A DNA stretch of 64,000 nucleotides. Origin: Clostridium estertheticum. Lineage in GTDB: Bacteria > Bacillota > Clostridia > Clostridiales > Clostridiaceae. How positions within the stretch are numbered: the first letter of the stretch is position 1; every line of letters starts with the position of its first letter. The stretch covers positions 1,385,001 through 1,449,000 of the forward strand of contig NZ_JAAMNH020000001.1 of NCBI RefSeq assembly GCF_011065935.2, read 5' to 3'. The translations under genes were made by a program, and so were the position numbers. The notes below the pieces were generated by a model. The model did no database searches. It saw nothing but the letters and a program-made list of their open reading frames with translations, and was not told the DNA's origin. Shown one piece after another: positions 25,248-32,986 of this stretch.

Positions 25248-27724
25248 TGAGGATTAGAACAGAATTTGATTTAAATATAGAAGAAGATGAAATAATAAGA
25301 TTATTTGGCTATAAGGATTCGGAACCTGGGGAAGAAGTTTTAAATTCTTTAAGAGAAGAGATAAGAAATTGCAAAACCTATATTAAATCTCAAATATGGT
25401 CTGAAAAAATAAATATTAAGAGTATAGAAAAAGAAAGAGTTATATTAGATAATTCCATTGTTTTTGAAGGTGAATTTATTGTTAATAAACTAAAGGGTTG
25501 TAGTTATATAATAGTTTTAGTTTCTACTATTGGAGTGGAAATTGATAAGGTTATACAAAATGCCTTTGATGATGAGGATTATTTAAAAGGTATGATTGTG
25601 GACAATATTGGGACAACCTGTGTGGGGTATATAAATAAAATGTTTTGGAATAGTCTTGTGGATGATCTAAAAGGGACTAATATGGGGATTACCCAAAGGT
25701 TATCCCCAGGTGATACAGCTTGGCCTGTAAATGAGCAAAGGAAAATATTCGATTGCTTTAAGGAAACAAAGCTCAACGTAGAATTATTAGAATCTTCGTT
25801 GATGATTCCTTTTAAATCAACCTCAGCAATTTTTGGATTTGGTGAAGGAATTGGAATCAATAAATCAGAGCATATTTGCACCGAATGTAACATGCAAAGC
25901 TGTAGCTATAGGATGGATAAAAATATTGAAATAAGGATTAAAACTGATAATAACATTAGTGTCATAAAAGCTTTTAAAGGACAAAACTTACTCAAAGCTC
26001 TTATTGAAAATAATATTATTGTTCAAAATCCTTGCAATGGCAAAGGAACCTGTGGAAAATGTAAGGTTTTAATAACTCATGGAACTCGACAAACCAGTAA
26101 AGCTGAGACAGCTCATTTAAGCATTCAGGAGATAGAAAAAGGTATCCATTTGGCATGCTCATACAAAATAGTTAATGATATAGAGCTAACGGTTATGTCT
26201 AAGGAAGAAAATATCTATGTACTAACAGCGGGGCAAGATTTTGCTGTAGCGATTAAGCCTTCTTTTAAAAAAGAGTTTTTAAAATTAAAGGCCCCTAGCA
26301 TCAATGATCAAAAAGATGATTTGTATAGACTAAAGGATGAGCTGCAATTAAAGAAAATAAGTATTAGTAGTAAAACAATATGCAATTTAAGTGACATTAT
26401 TAGAAGGGATGATTTTAAAGTTACAGCTTGTATATATGAAAATACAGTAGTGACATTAGAAAGTGGAGATACTTCCGATATATTATATGGAATGGCAGTA
26501 GATATTGGGACCACAACAATAGCATGTTATTTAGTGGATATGGTAAGTGGACGAACTGTAGATATAGCCTCCCAGGTTAATAAACAAAGAACCTACGGAG
26601 CGGACGTAATTTCAAGAATTAATTTTACAATAGAGAATTCAAATGGTGTACAAGTTTTGAAAAGCTTAATAGTAAATCAAATAAATGAAATGGTAGAATC
26701 ACTATGTTTAAATAATAATTTAGCAAAAGAACATATCTACAATATGACAATAGCCGGAAATACAGTGATGATTCATATGCTTTTAGGAATTTCTTGTATA
26801 AATATATCTATGGCACCATACATTTCCGCATTTACAGAGAATATAGATTTTAATGGTGAAGATATTGGAATTAATATAGGTGGTATAGCAAGTATTTTAC
26901 CAGGTATTTCAAGTTATGTTGGAAGTGATATAACAGCAGGAATATTAGCCAGTGGAATGATAGAATCTGAAAAATACACCATTCTTTTGGATCTTGGTAC
27001 GAATGGTGAGATAGCGCTTGGAAACAATAAAGGAATTGTTGCCTGTTCAACAGCTGCAGGCCCGGCCTTTGAAGGTGCCAATATTACATATGGTATAGGT
27101 GGAGTGAAGGGTGCTGTATCAAAAATTGATTTTTCAAAAGAGAAAATATACAAAACAATTGGAGATGAATTACCCATAGGGATATGTGGTTCTGGGGTAC
27201 TTGATGTGGTCTCTGAATTGCTTAAATATAGACTTATTGATGAAACTGGTAGAATGGCTGATGCTGAAGAAATTACAGATACAATTTTAAGGAAAAGACT
27301 AGTTACCATTGAGGGAATGAAACAATTTCTTATTGCAGAGAATGGAAAGAATAATTATCCTATATATTTCACTCAAAAGGATGTTAGAGAGGTACAACTT
27401 GCAAAGGCAGCAATAAGTGCAGGTATAAAAATATTAATTTCTGAGAAGGGCATAAGCTATAAGGAAATAGAAAAAATATATATAGCCGGTGGTTTTGGCA
27501 ACTTTATGGATATAAATAGTACAACCAACATTGGAATGTTGCCTAAAGAGCTAGAAGACAAAGTCTACTCTATTGGTAACAGCGCTGGCAGCGGTGCTAG
27601 AATGTATTTATTGTCACAGGAGCAAAAGGAAAAAGCATTACAAATAAAAAAAGCTACCATATATATAGAATTATCTAATAGGGCAGATTTTCAAGAGTAT
27701 TTTATGGATTCAATAATGTTTTAA
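25247..27724 (+). CDS. Corrinoid-protein reductive activator, RACo type with MetH-activation-like N-terminus
   Basis: ATP-dependent protein that reduces inactive cob(II)alamin on corrinoid proteins to the Co(I) state. Three parts are visible. Residues 1-225 resemble the vitamin B12-dependent methionine synthase activation domain (MGITQRLSPGDTAWPV at 147-162, ending in a Cys cluster CTECNMQSC at 211-219). Residues 227-320 are a plant-type [2Fe-2S] ferredoxin (Cys263, 269, 272 and 304; PCNGKGTCGKCKV). Residues about 405-825 are the DUF4445/RACo ASKHA domain (MAVDIGTTTIACYLVD, LDLGTNGEIALG, YIAGGFGNFMDINS). Length 825 residues. A truncated PocR-AraC gene follows after 15 bp. It probably serves the corrinoid protein at 28380. 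Confidence 0.9.
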   Translation: MRIRTEFDLNIEEDEIIRLFGYKDSEPGEEVLNSLREEIRNCKTYIKSQIWSEKINIKSIEKERVILDNSIVFEGEFIVNKLKGCSYIIVLVSTIGVEIDKVIQNAFDDEDYLKGMIVDNIGTTCVGYINKMFWNSLVDDLKGTNMGITQRLSPGDTAWPVNEQRKIFDCFKETKLNVELLESSLMIPFKSTSAIFGFGEGIGINKSEHICTECNMQSCSYRMDKNIEIRIKTDNNISVIKAFKGQNLLKALIENNIIVQNPCNGKGTCGKCKVLITHGTRQTSKAETAHLSIQEIEKGIHLACSYKIVNDIELTVMSKEENIYVLTAGQDFAVAIKPSFKKEFLKLKAPSINDQKDDLYRLKDELQLKKISISSKTICNLSDIIRRDDFKVTACIYENTVVTLESGDTSDILYGMAVDIGTTTIACYLVDMVSGRTVDIASQVNKQRTYGADVISRINFTIENSNGVQVLKSLIVNQINEMVESLCLNNNLAKEHIYNMTIAGNTVMIHMLLGISCINISMAPYISAFTENIDFNGEDIGINIGGIASILPGISSYVGSDITAGILASGMIESEKYTILLDLGTNGEIALGNNKGIVACSTAAGPAFEGANITYGIGGVKGAVSKIDFSKEKIYKTIGDELPIGICGSGVLDVVSELLKYRLIDETGRMADAEEITDTILRKRLVTIEGMKQFLIAENGKNNYPIYFTQKDVREVQLAKAAISAGIKILISEKGISYKEIEKIYIAGGFGNFMDINSTTNIGMLPKELEDKVYSIGNSAGSGARMYLLSQEQKEKALQIKKATIYIELSNRADFQEYFMDSIMF

Positions 27725-27739
27725 CAGGGGGACAATTTA

Positions 27740-27799
27740 ATGTACTTACAAAAGTGTAATTTAGATGAAGAAACATTAATAGATAATCTTATGCAATAA
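27740..27799 (+). pseudogene. Truncated start of a PocR-AraC regulator gene
   Basis: Nineteen codons, MYLQKCNLDEETLIDNLMQ, match the beginning of the intact PocR-AraC proteins at 31265 and 54809, then a stop follows and the rest is gone. The distance behind the activator gene matches the intact pair organisation at 54.1-56.1 kb. Confidence 0.85.
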
Positions 27800-28272
27800 T
27801 TTTAAAGAAATTTCAAAATCAGTTGTTATTATTAGTATTTGAGAATATTATTTCTCACTTTTCTTATTGATAAATTTTAGAAATCTTAATTGATTTTCTT
27901 CATTATACATTTAGAAACTTTTTTGTAAGTTTTCATTTCAAATTTTTTGTCTTCCTCATACCAAATTTCATTTGCTTCTTCTTTATTTATTTTACTCTTT
28001 ATTTTCTGCACTTGAATCACCACAGTTAACTTTGCATTTGCAACTATTTTTGAAAGAAGCTTTAACTGATGAATTTTATGGGTTAGATTAATATTGGAGA
28101 GGAATCCGTTTCCTGCTTGATAATTAGATATATTAAGCATTGTCAAATGCTTGCTGTGGTTAAGATTGCGTTAAATCTAGTATGCGCGGGATATATATAT
28201 ATCTTGACATAAAGGTCAACTTGATGAAATTCTAGATGATGAGAATAAATTTACTAAGGGTTTAACTACATT
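27800..28272. other. Gap between the truncated regulator and the corrinoid leader
   Basis: Mostly A/T-rich sequence with one doubtful minus-strand ORF (27886-28146). Near the end, 28211-28279 reads KGQLDEILDDENKFTKGLTTLQ in the plus frame with a stop, which looks like the tail of a lost gene that I cannot name. No hairpin terminator or promoter stands out. Confidence 0.4.
27886..28146 (-). CDS. Doubtful 86-residue hypothetical protein
   Basis: An open minus-strand frame coding a Lys-rich, helix-prone polypeptide (KIKSKINKEEANEIWYEEDK). No recognised domain, no convincing RBS, and it lies inside a decayed stretch. It may be chance or a remnant. Confidence 0.2.
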   Translation of the reverse strand: MTMLNISNYQAGNGFLSNINLTHKIHQLKLLSKIVANAKLTVVIQVQKIKSKINKEEANEIWYEEDKKFEMKTYKKVSKCIMKKIN

Positions 28273-28379
28273 ACAATAAAATATTACTAAAAAGTATAAG
28301 TTTATTACAATACAGAAGTTATAAAAAGGATTATATTTGTATAATAGTAATAAAACTAAAATTTTAGGAGGAATTAGTT
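28273..28379 (+). promoter_or_regulatory. Repeated leader cassette, copy 2, with extended -10
   Basis: Copy of the cassette also found at 24039 and 32877. This copy has TTTGTATAATAG, an extended -10 (TG-TATAAT), about 40 bp before the start codon, and ends in AGGAGGAATTA. It should drive the intact corrinoid gene. Confidence 0.6.
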
Positions 28380-29012
28380 ATGGATTTAAAAGAACTTTCA
28401 TTATTCGTACAAAAGGGTAATGCTAAAAAGGTTAAGGAATTAGTTAGTTTAGGTCTTGAAGAAAATATGAGTGTTGAGGAAATATTAAATGATGGTTTAA
28501 TATCAGCTATGGGTGAAGTTGGTGTAAAGTTTAAGAATAATGAAATTTATGTTCCAGAAATGTTAATAGCTGCCCGTGCTATGAATGCTGGAATGCAAAT
28601 ACTTGAGCCAATTCTCGCAGCGGCTGGAATTAAAGCAATAGGTGTTGCAGTGATAGGAACTGTTAAGGGAGATTTACATGATATTGGTAAAAACCTTGTT
28701 AGAATGATGCTTAAAGGAACAGGTATTGAGGTTTACGATTTAGGTACTGATGTTACACCTGAAGCCTTTGCAGATAAAGCAGAGGAAGTAGGGGCACAAA
28801 TTGTTTGTCTATCAGCTCTTTTGACAACAACAATGCCTGCCATGAAAGAGATAATTGACGAGTTTACTAAACGTGGAATTAGAGAAAAATACGTATTCAT
28901 GATAGGTGGAGCTCCAATCACAACTAATTTTGCTAAAAAAATAGGAGCAGATTATTATACAGCAGATGCTGCAACAGCTGCTGAAGTTGCAAAGTCATTA
29001 TTGGTTAGCTAG
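28380..29012 (+). CDS. Corrinoid (methyl-carrying) protein, MtbC/MtmC type
   Basis: Cobalamin-carrying shuttle between methyltransferases. Residues 1-85 form the four-helix cap (B12-binding_2). Residues 86-210 are the Rossmann-like cobalamin-binding domain, with the cobalt-ligating motif Asp98-x-His100-x-x-Gly103 in KGDLHDIGKNLV, then LGTDVTPEAFADKAEE and the GG motif FMIGGAPITTNFAKKIGADY. Length 210 residues, typical of this group. AGGAGG precedes the ATG. It is the only intact corrinoid protein in the window, so all URO-D proteins here presumably use it or a protein encoded elsewhere. Confidence 0.95.
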   Translation: MDLKELSLFVQKGNAKKVKELVSLGLEENMSVEEILNDGLISAMGEVGVKFKNNEIYVPEMLIAARAMNAGMQILEPILAAAGIKAIGVAVIGTVKGDLHDIGKNLVRMMLKGTGIEVYDLGTDVTPEAFADKAEEVGAQIVCLSALLTTTMPAMKEIIDEFTKRGIREKYVFMIGGAPITTNFAKKIGADYYTADAATAAEVAKSLLVS

Positions 29013-29037
29013 TTCAAATTCGAAGGAAAGATTAATA

Positions 29038-29169
29038 ATGACAGTTATGACCTATCCAGGACTTGCTATAGTTAATAAAAATATTATGGATGTCATTACA
29101 AATGGAGAAAATCAAGCAGAGTATTGTAATGTAAAACCATTAATTTCATTGGTATTTCCACCAAATTAA
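29038..29169 (+). pseudogene. N-terminal remnant of another URO-D gene
   Basis: The 43-codon frame MTVMTYPGLAIVNKNIMDVI, then TNGENQAEYC, matches the opening of a URO-D subgroup that starts with a YPGL...DVxxxGxxQ pattern. After about 30 residues the match ends. It lies 25 bp behind the corrinoid gene, where a partner methyltransferase would be expected. Confidence 0.55.
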
Positions 29170-29191
29170 AAAGTGTAGTTTAAATCGTATT

Positions 29192-29245
29192 GAGAGAACA
29201 TGTGGGTTAGCTTTGCCAAAAACAGTCAGGAGTGATTTTGAATAA
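29192..29245 (+). pseudogene. C-terminal remnant of the small protein encoded at 32558
   Basis: ACGLALPKTVRSDFE is followed by a stop, against ACGLALPKPVKIDFE at the end of the intact protein. Only this tail is left, fused behind the URO-D remnant. Confidence 0.7.
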
Positions 29246-29247
29246 TT

Positions 29248-29496
29248 AAGTATAAAAGTGGATTCCTCCATTGGCATTTCACTATCAGAAACCTGACTGT
29301 GCATTACATAGGGACCAGTGATATAAAACTCTCCTTTATTTACTGTGAGATCGGTATCTTGAATATTTATATGTCCCCTTCCAATAGGGATTATGTGAAA
29401 ATCAAAGCCCGAATGACAGTGATTCATAACAGACCAGTCACTGCCTGCCTCTAATTTTGCAAAACTGATTACATTAATGTTAATACAACCTATCAT
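29248..29496 (-). pseudogene. AraC-family regulator, only the sensor domain remains
   Basis: The minus-strand frame encodes a cupin-type AraC sensor (NHCHSGFDFHIIPIGRGHIN, NKGEFYITGPYVMHSQVSD) and breaks off at the junction with the tail remnant at 29245, before any helix-turn-helix domain. The frame runs on to 29146, but that part is not AraC-like. Confidence 0.65.
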
Positions 29497-29709
29497 TATA
29501 TTTAAATTTACATTTTCAAGGTATTTTATGATTTTTTTTCATGATATCCCTCACTAATGTTATTTTTTCTTAATAAAATGTCATTATTTATCAACTAATA
29601 TTATATAGAGTTATTCTATAATATATTTAAAGAAATAGATACTAGCTGAATGTATGGAAAAAAATGAGAAACCATTAATTTAAAAATAAAAACTGCAGGA
29701 GGAATTTTG

Positions 29710-30756
29710 ATGAATTTTAAGCCGGATTATAACAATATGATTAAAGCCGCACGGAACATTAAACCAGACAGAATGCCATTATATGAACATATTATATGTG
29801 TGGAGATAATGGAGAAAATATTAGGCAAAAACTTTGCTGATTTGCTCAAGGGTAATAGAGATGAAAAAAAAGAGTTCTTCAGGAATTATACTAACTTTTT
29901 TAAGACTATGGGATATGATACTGTGAGTTTTGAGGGGTGTATTACTGAGATATTACCTGGGGGTGGCGCACTTGGAAGACAGCAACCTGGTGTAATTAAA
30001 AATAGAGAGGATTTTAAAAAATATCCCTGGGAATCAGTGCATGAAATATACTTCAATACCTTTGGCGAAGATTTTGAAGTACTTGGAGAAGTGATGCCGG
30101 ATGGAATGAAGGCTATAGGAGGTGTTGGAAATGGAGTTTTCGAATGTGTTCAGGATTTAGTAGGATACATGGATTTATGTTATATATCAGTTGATGACCC
30201 TGAGCTTTACGCAGATTTATTTGAAAAAGTGGCATCAGTAATGAGAAGTATATGGTCAACTTTTTTGAGGAAATATGGAGATATATACGCTGTGTGCAGA
30301 TTTGGAGATGACTTGGGCTTTAATACTTCAACATTAATATCCGCAGAGGATATTAAAACCCATATAATACCACAATATAAATCTATAGTTGAAATGGTAC
30401 ATAGCTATAATAAACCTTTTCTGCTTCATTCTTGTGGAAATATATTTGACGTAATGGAAGATATAATTAATATTGCTAAAATTGATGCAAAGCATTCTAA
30501 TGAGGATGGGATAGCTCCATTTTCAGAATGGGTAGAGAGATACGGTAATAGAATAGGAAATTTTGGAGGTATTGATACAGATACTCTTTGTCAGCAAAGT
30601 CAAAATACAATTAAAGAACGAGTAAAAGAAGTAGTAGGATATTCTATAAACAAGGGTGGTTTTGCATTAGGCTGCGGGAATTCTATACCTAATTATGTAC
30701 CGGTTGAAGGTTATCTTGCAATGGTAGAAATGGGTAGGAAGCTTAGGGGAGAATAA
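29710..30756 (+). CDS. URO-D-fold methyltransferase with full zinc motif (URO-D 5)
   Basis: 349-residue family protein. N-terminal half: IKAARNIKPDRMPLYEHIIC. Zinc-ligand pattern complete: His-x-Cys in FLLHSCGNIFDVMEDII and the late Cys in GGFALGCGNSIPNYVPVEGY. CRFGDDLGFNTSTLISAED matches the FGDDxG motif shared with O-demethylase-like members. It has lost the canonical SRERV opening. The ATG at 29710 follows AGGAGGA; the TTG at 29707 is less well spaced. It stands alone between decayed segments and could have its own promoter near 29600 (TATAATATA). Confidence 0.83.
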   Translation: MNFKPDYNNMIKAARNIKPDRMPLYEHIICVEIMEKILGKNFADLLKGNRDEKKEFFRNYTNFFKTMGYDTVSFEGCITEILPGGGALGRQQPGVIKNREDFKKYPWESVHEIYFNTFGEDFEVLGEVMPDGMKAIGGVGNGVFECVQDLVGYMDLCYISVDDPELYADLFEKVASVMRSIWSTFLRKYGDIYAVCRFGDDLGFNTSTLISAEDIKTHIIPQYKSIVEMVHSYNKPFLLHSCGNIFDVMEDIINIAKIDAKHSNEDGIAPFSEWVERYGNRIGNFGGIDTDTLCQQSQNTIKERVKEVVGYSINKGGFALGCGNSIPNYVPVEGYLAMVEMGRKLRGE

Positions 30757-31152
30757 CAAATTAATTAATGCTGTTAAAGCCGCAGTCAACAGGACTGTAT
30801 ATACCTAGGCATACTCTGCGTTCCAAGAATATAAATTCGGTTCACAGGGTATGCCTTATCTATGTTTACTCCTCAGCTATATTATTACTAACAGGTAAAA
30901 CTTAGAAATTTTAAAATAAAACAGCATAATATTAGGTGCTTGTAGAACTACGCTGGCATAATTCCATTCTACCCAAAGACCCTTGTATTTTTGTTCACAC
31001 AAGGTGTAACTTTATCATTTAGCTCAATGAAGTTAGAGCTATTTATATTAAAAATGAAAGTAAAAAAACCCCTAAAACAATATAGGGATTTTGTAATATA
31101 TTGTGATGAGTATAGGTTATATTGTACGTAGATTGTTAGGAGCGCGGATGTA
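30757..31152. other. Gap with several hairpins
   Basis: AGGCATACTCTG at 30807 pairs with CAGGGTATGCCT ending at 30857, a stem of about 12 pairs with one G-U, and may terminate the URO-D 5 transcript. AGCTC/GAGCT (31021-31040) and CCCTA/TAGGG followed by ATTTT (31070-31093) are smaller hairpins. No gene is evident. Confidence 0.45.
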
Positions 31153-31251
31153 ATTGACTTCAAAATAGATTTTGATTTTACTATTGAAGAAGATGAGCTT
31201 GATATTAATATAGGTGGAGTGATTAGCCTTTTACCCGGAATCTCAGGTTAA
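31153..31251 (+). pseudogene. Gutted activator (RACo-type) remnant
   Basis: The frame reads IDFKIDFDFTIEEDELDINI and then GGVISLLPGISG, followed by a stop. The first part matches the N-terminus of the intact activator (IRTEFDLNIEEDE), the second its residues around 545 (INIGGIASILPGISSYVG), so one large deletion joins them. It lies directly before an intact PocR-AraC gene. Confidence 0.75.
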
Positions 31252-31264
31252 GGAGGAAAATTTA

Positions 31265-32527
31265 ATGTATCTACAAAAGAGTAGTTTAGATAAAGAAACT
31301 TTAATAGATCATCTTAAAACCTATAATAAGTGTACTGGTGTGTTATGTTTTAATATTGATGAATTTGGTGAAACAATTCATTCTGAGGGAGAACCTTGTC
31401 AGTTTTGTATTAAATTCAAAGAATTAAGTCGAGAAAGATGTACCTGTAGCCAGTCACATCTTTATGCCAGCAAGCAATCAGAGAAAATTGGTGAGCCATA
31501 TGTATATTTTTGTCCTAGTGGATTAGTCCACTTTGCAACTTCTATCGTTATTGGTGGGGTTTTTAAGGGAGCATTAATAGGTGGACCTATAAGAATGAAC
31601 ACCTCTGATGATTTTATGGTAGAGGATTTAGTTAAAATATACAATTTTTATGAGGATAGTAGGGAAATATTACAAAACTATGTTAAAAATGTACCTATTG
31701 TTGAACCTGGAAGAGTTAGGTATTTGGCAAAATTACTAGATATTATTTCAAAGGATATAATGTTTGAGGAAAGTATTATACTTTCCGAAAGAAAAAAGTT
31801 CTACGCTGAGCAGGCGGCAATTAATGAGGAAATACAAAATGTAAAATATAAAGACTATTCTGAACACATCTCAAATTACTATCCTGTAGAACTGGAAAAA
31901 GAACTGCTATCTAGAGTTAAAGTTGGGGATAAAAAAGGAGCAAAACTCATATTAAATGAGCTTCTAGGACATGTTTTGTTTAACGATGGTAGCAACATTG
32001 AAATAACTAGAGCCAGAGTGTTAGAGCTTATGATCGTACTTTCTAGGGCCGCAGTTGAGGGCGGAGGGAATCTGGAAATGGTTTTTGGACTTAATTTCAA
32101 ATATTTAAGTGAGGTGTCTTCATTAAACAATGTTGAGAGACTTTGTCAGTGGATAATAAAAGTATTGGATACATTTAGTGAATGTATATATAATGTGGAG
32201 AATATTAATAATGTTCATATTATACAAAAATCTATGGAGTATATTAATGATAATGTTAGTGACAATATATCCTTAAATAGTGTAGCTGAATATGTTTATT
32301 TGAGCCCATCTTATTTTAGTAGATTATTCAAAAAAGAAATGGGCATAAATTTTATTGATTATCTAAATATGGTGAGAGTTGAAGAAAGCAAGAAATATTT
32401 GACGAATTTGAAGAGCGCATTAAGTGATATAGCTCATACTGTTGGATTTACAGATCAGAGCTATTATACGAAAGTATTTAAAAAAATTGAAGGGATTTCT
32501 CCAGGTCAATATAGGAAGATGACTTAA
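31265..32527 (+). CDS. PocR-domain AraC-type regulator, copy A
   Basis: 420-residue transcription factor. Residues about 8-180 form a PocR sensory domain, with conserved Cys (EPCQFCIKFKELSRERCTC) and YVYFCPSGLVHFATSIVIGG. PocR domains are known or predicted to sense small molecules such as short diols and C1 compounds. Residues about 315-420 are a standard AraC DNA-binding domain (VAEYVYLSPSYFSRLFKKEM, IAHTVGFTDQSYYTKVFKKI). The protein at 54809 differs by only 26 residues by my count. RBS AAGGAGG. It probably activates the corrinoid methyltransferase genes in response to their substrate (inference). Confidence 0.9.
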   Translation: MYLQKSSLDKETLIDHLKTYNKCTGVLCFNIDEFGETIHSEGEPCQFCIKFKELSRERCTCSQSHLYASKQSEKIGEPYVYFCPSGLVHFATSIVIGGVFKGALIGGPIRMNTSDDFMVEDLVKIYNFYEDSREILQNYVKNVPIVEPGRVRYLAKLLDIISKDIMFEESIILSERKKFYAEQAAINEEIQNVKYKDYSEHISNYYPVELEKELLSRVKVGDKKGAKLILNELLGHVLFNDGSNIEITRARVLELMIVLSRAAVEGGGNLEMVFGLNFKYLSEVSSLNNVERLCQWIIKVLDTFSECIYNVENINNVHIIQKSMEYINDNVSDNISLNSVAEYVYLSPSYFSRLFKKEMGINFIDYLNMVRVEESKKYLTNLKSALSDIAHTVGFTDQSYYTKVFKKIEGISPGQYRKMT

Positions 32528-32557
32528 TAAATATATCTATTAATGGAGGAGGTAAAT

Positions 32558-32869
32558 ATGAGCGTAGTTAATATTAATCCAGGTATTTGTGGGCTAATCT
32601 CTAAAATTATTATAGAAACTGAAGATATGCAGGAAGTGATCATTAAAATTGAATCGCTATGTCCATATATCATGGAAATGGCTAAGGAGATACAAGAAAT
32701 TGACGGCTTTGTAGAATGTTTTGCGAAATTTCAAGATTCTAAAGTTTATAATGCAGCACAGAAGTATAGTAAGCATGTTGCATGTCCTGTTCCTTCCGGA
32801 ATAATAAAGGGTATTGAGATAGCATGTGGGTTAGCTTTGCCTAAGCCAGTCAAAATAGATTTTGAATAA
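32558..32869 (+). CDS. Small conserved protein of methyltransferase loci
   Basis: 103 residues from the ATG at 32558, which GGAGGAGGT precedes at good spacing; an in-frame ATG at 32543 lies inside this RBS. Begins MSVVNINPGICGLISKIII and has three conserved-looking Cys (CGL, CPY, CF), plus CPVPSGIIKGIEIACGLALP near the end. No named domain that I can assign with confidence. Its tail also survives as a remnant at 29192-29245 beside another corrinoid cassette, so it belonged to the duplicated module. A metal- or electron-related role would fit the Cys content, but this is a guess. Confidence 0.7.
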   Translation: MSVVNINPGICGLISKIIIETEDMQEVIIKIESLCPYIMEMAKEIQEIDGFVECFAKFQDSKVYNAAQKYSKHVACPVPSGIIKGIEIACGLALPKPVKIDFE

Positions 32870-32876
32870 TTTCATC

Positions 32877-32986
32877 ACAATAAAATATTACTAAAAAGTA
32901 TAGTCATATTACAATACAGAAGTTATGAAAAGGTTTATATTTGTATCATAGTAATAAATAATAAGAGTTTAGGAGGAATTATATAT
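32877..32986 (+). promoter_or_regulatory. Repeated leader cassette, copy 3
   Basis: Near-identical to the cassette at 28273-28379 (ACAATAAAATATTACTAAAA, TTACAATACAGAAGTTATGA, TTTAGGAGGAATTA). It precedes the URO-D/thioredoxin fusion gene, suggesting common control with the corrinoid protein. Confidence 0.6.

Noticed and set aside
24039..32986. Cobalamin riboswitch before corrinoid genes
   Set aside because: The leader cassettes are too short and lack the conserved B12-box. No such box was seen elsewhere in the window.
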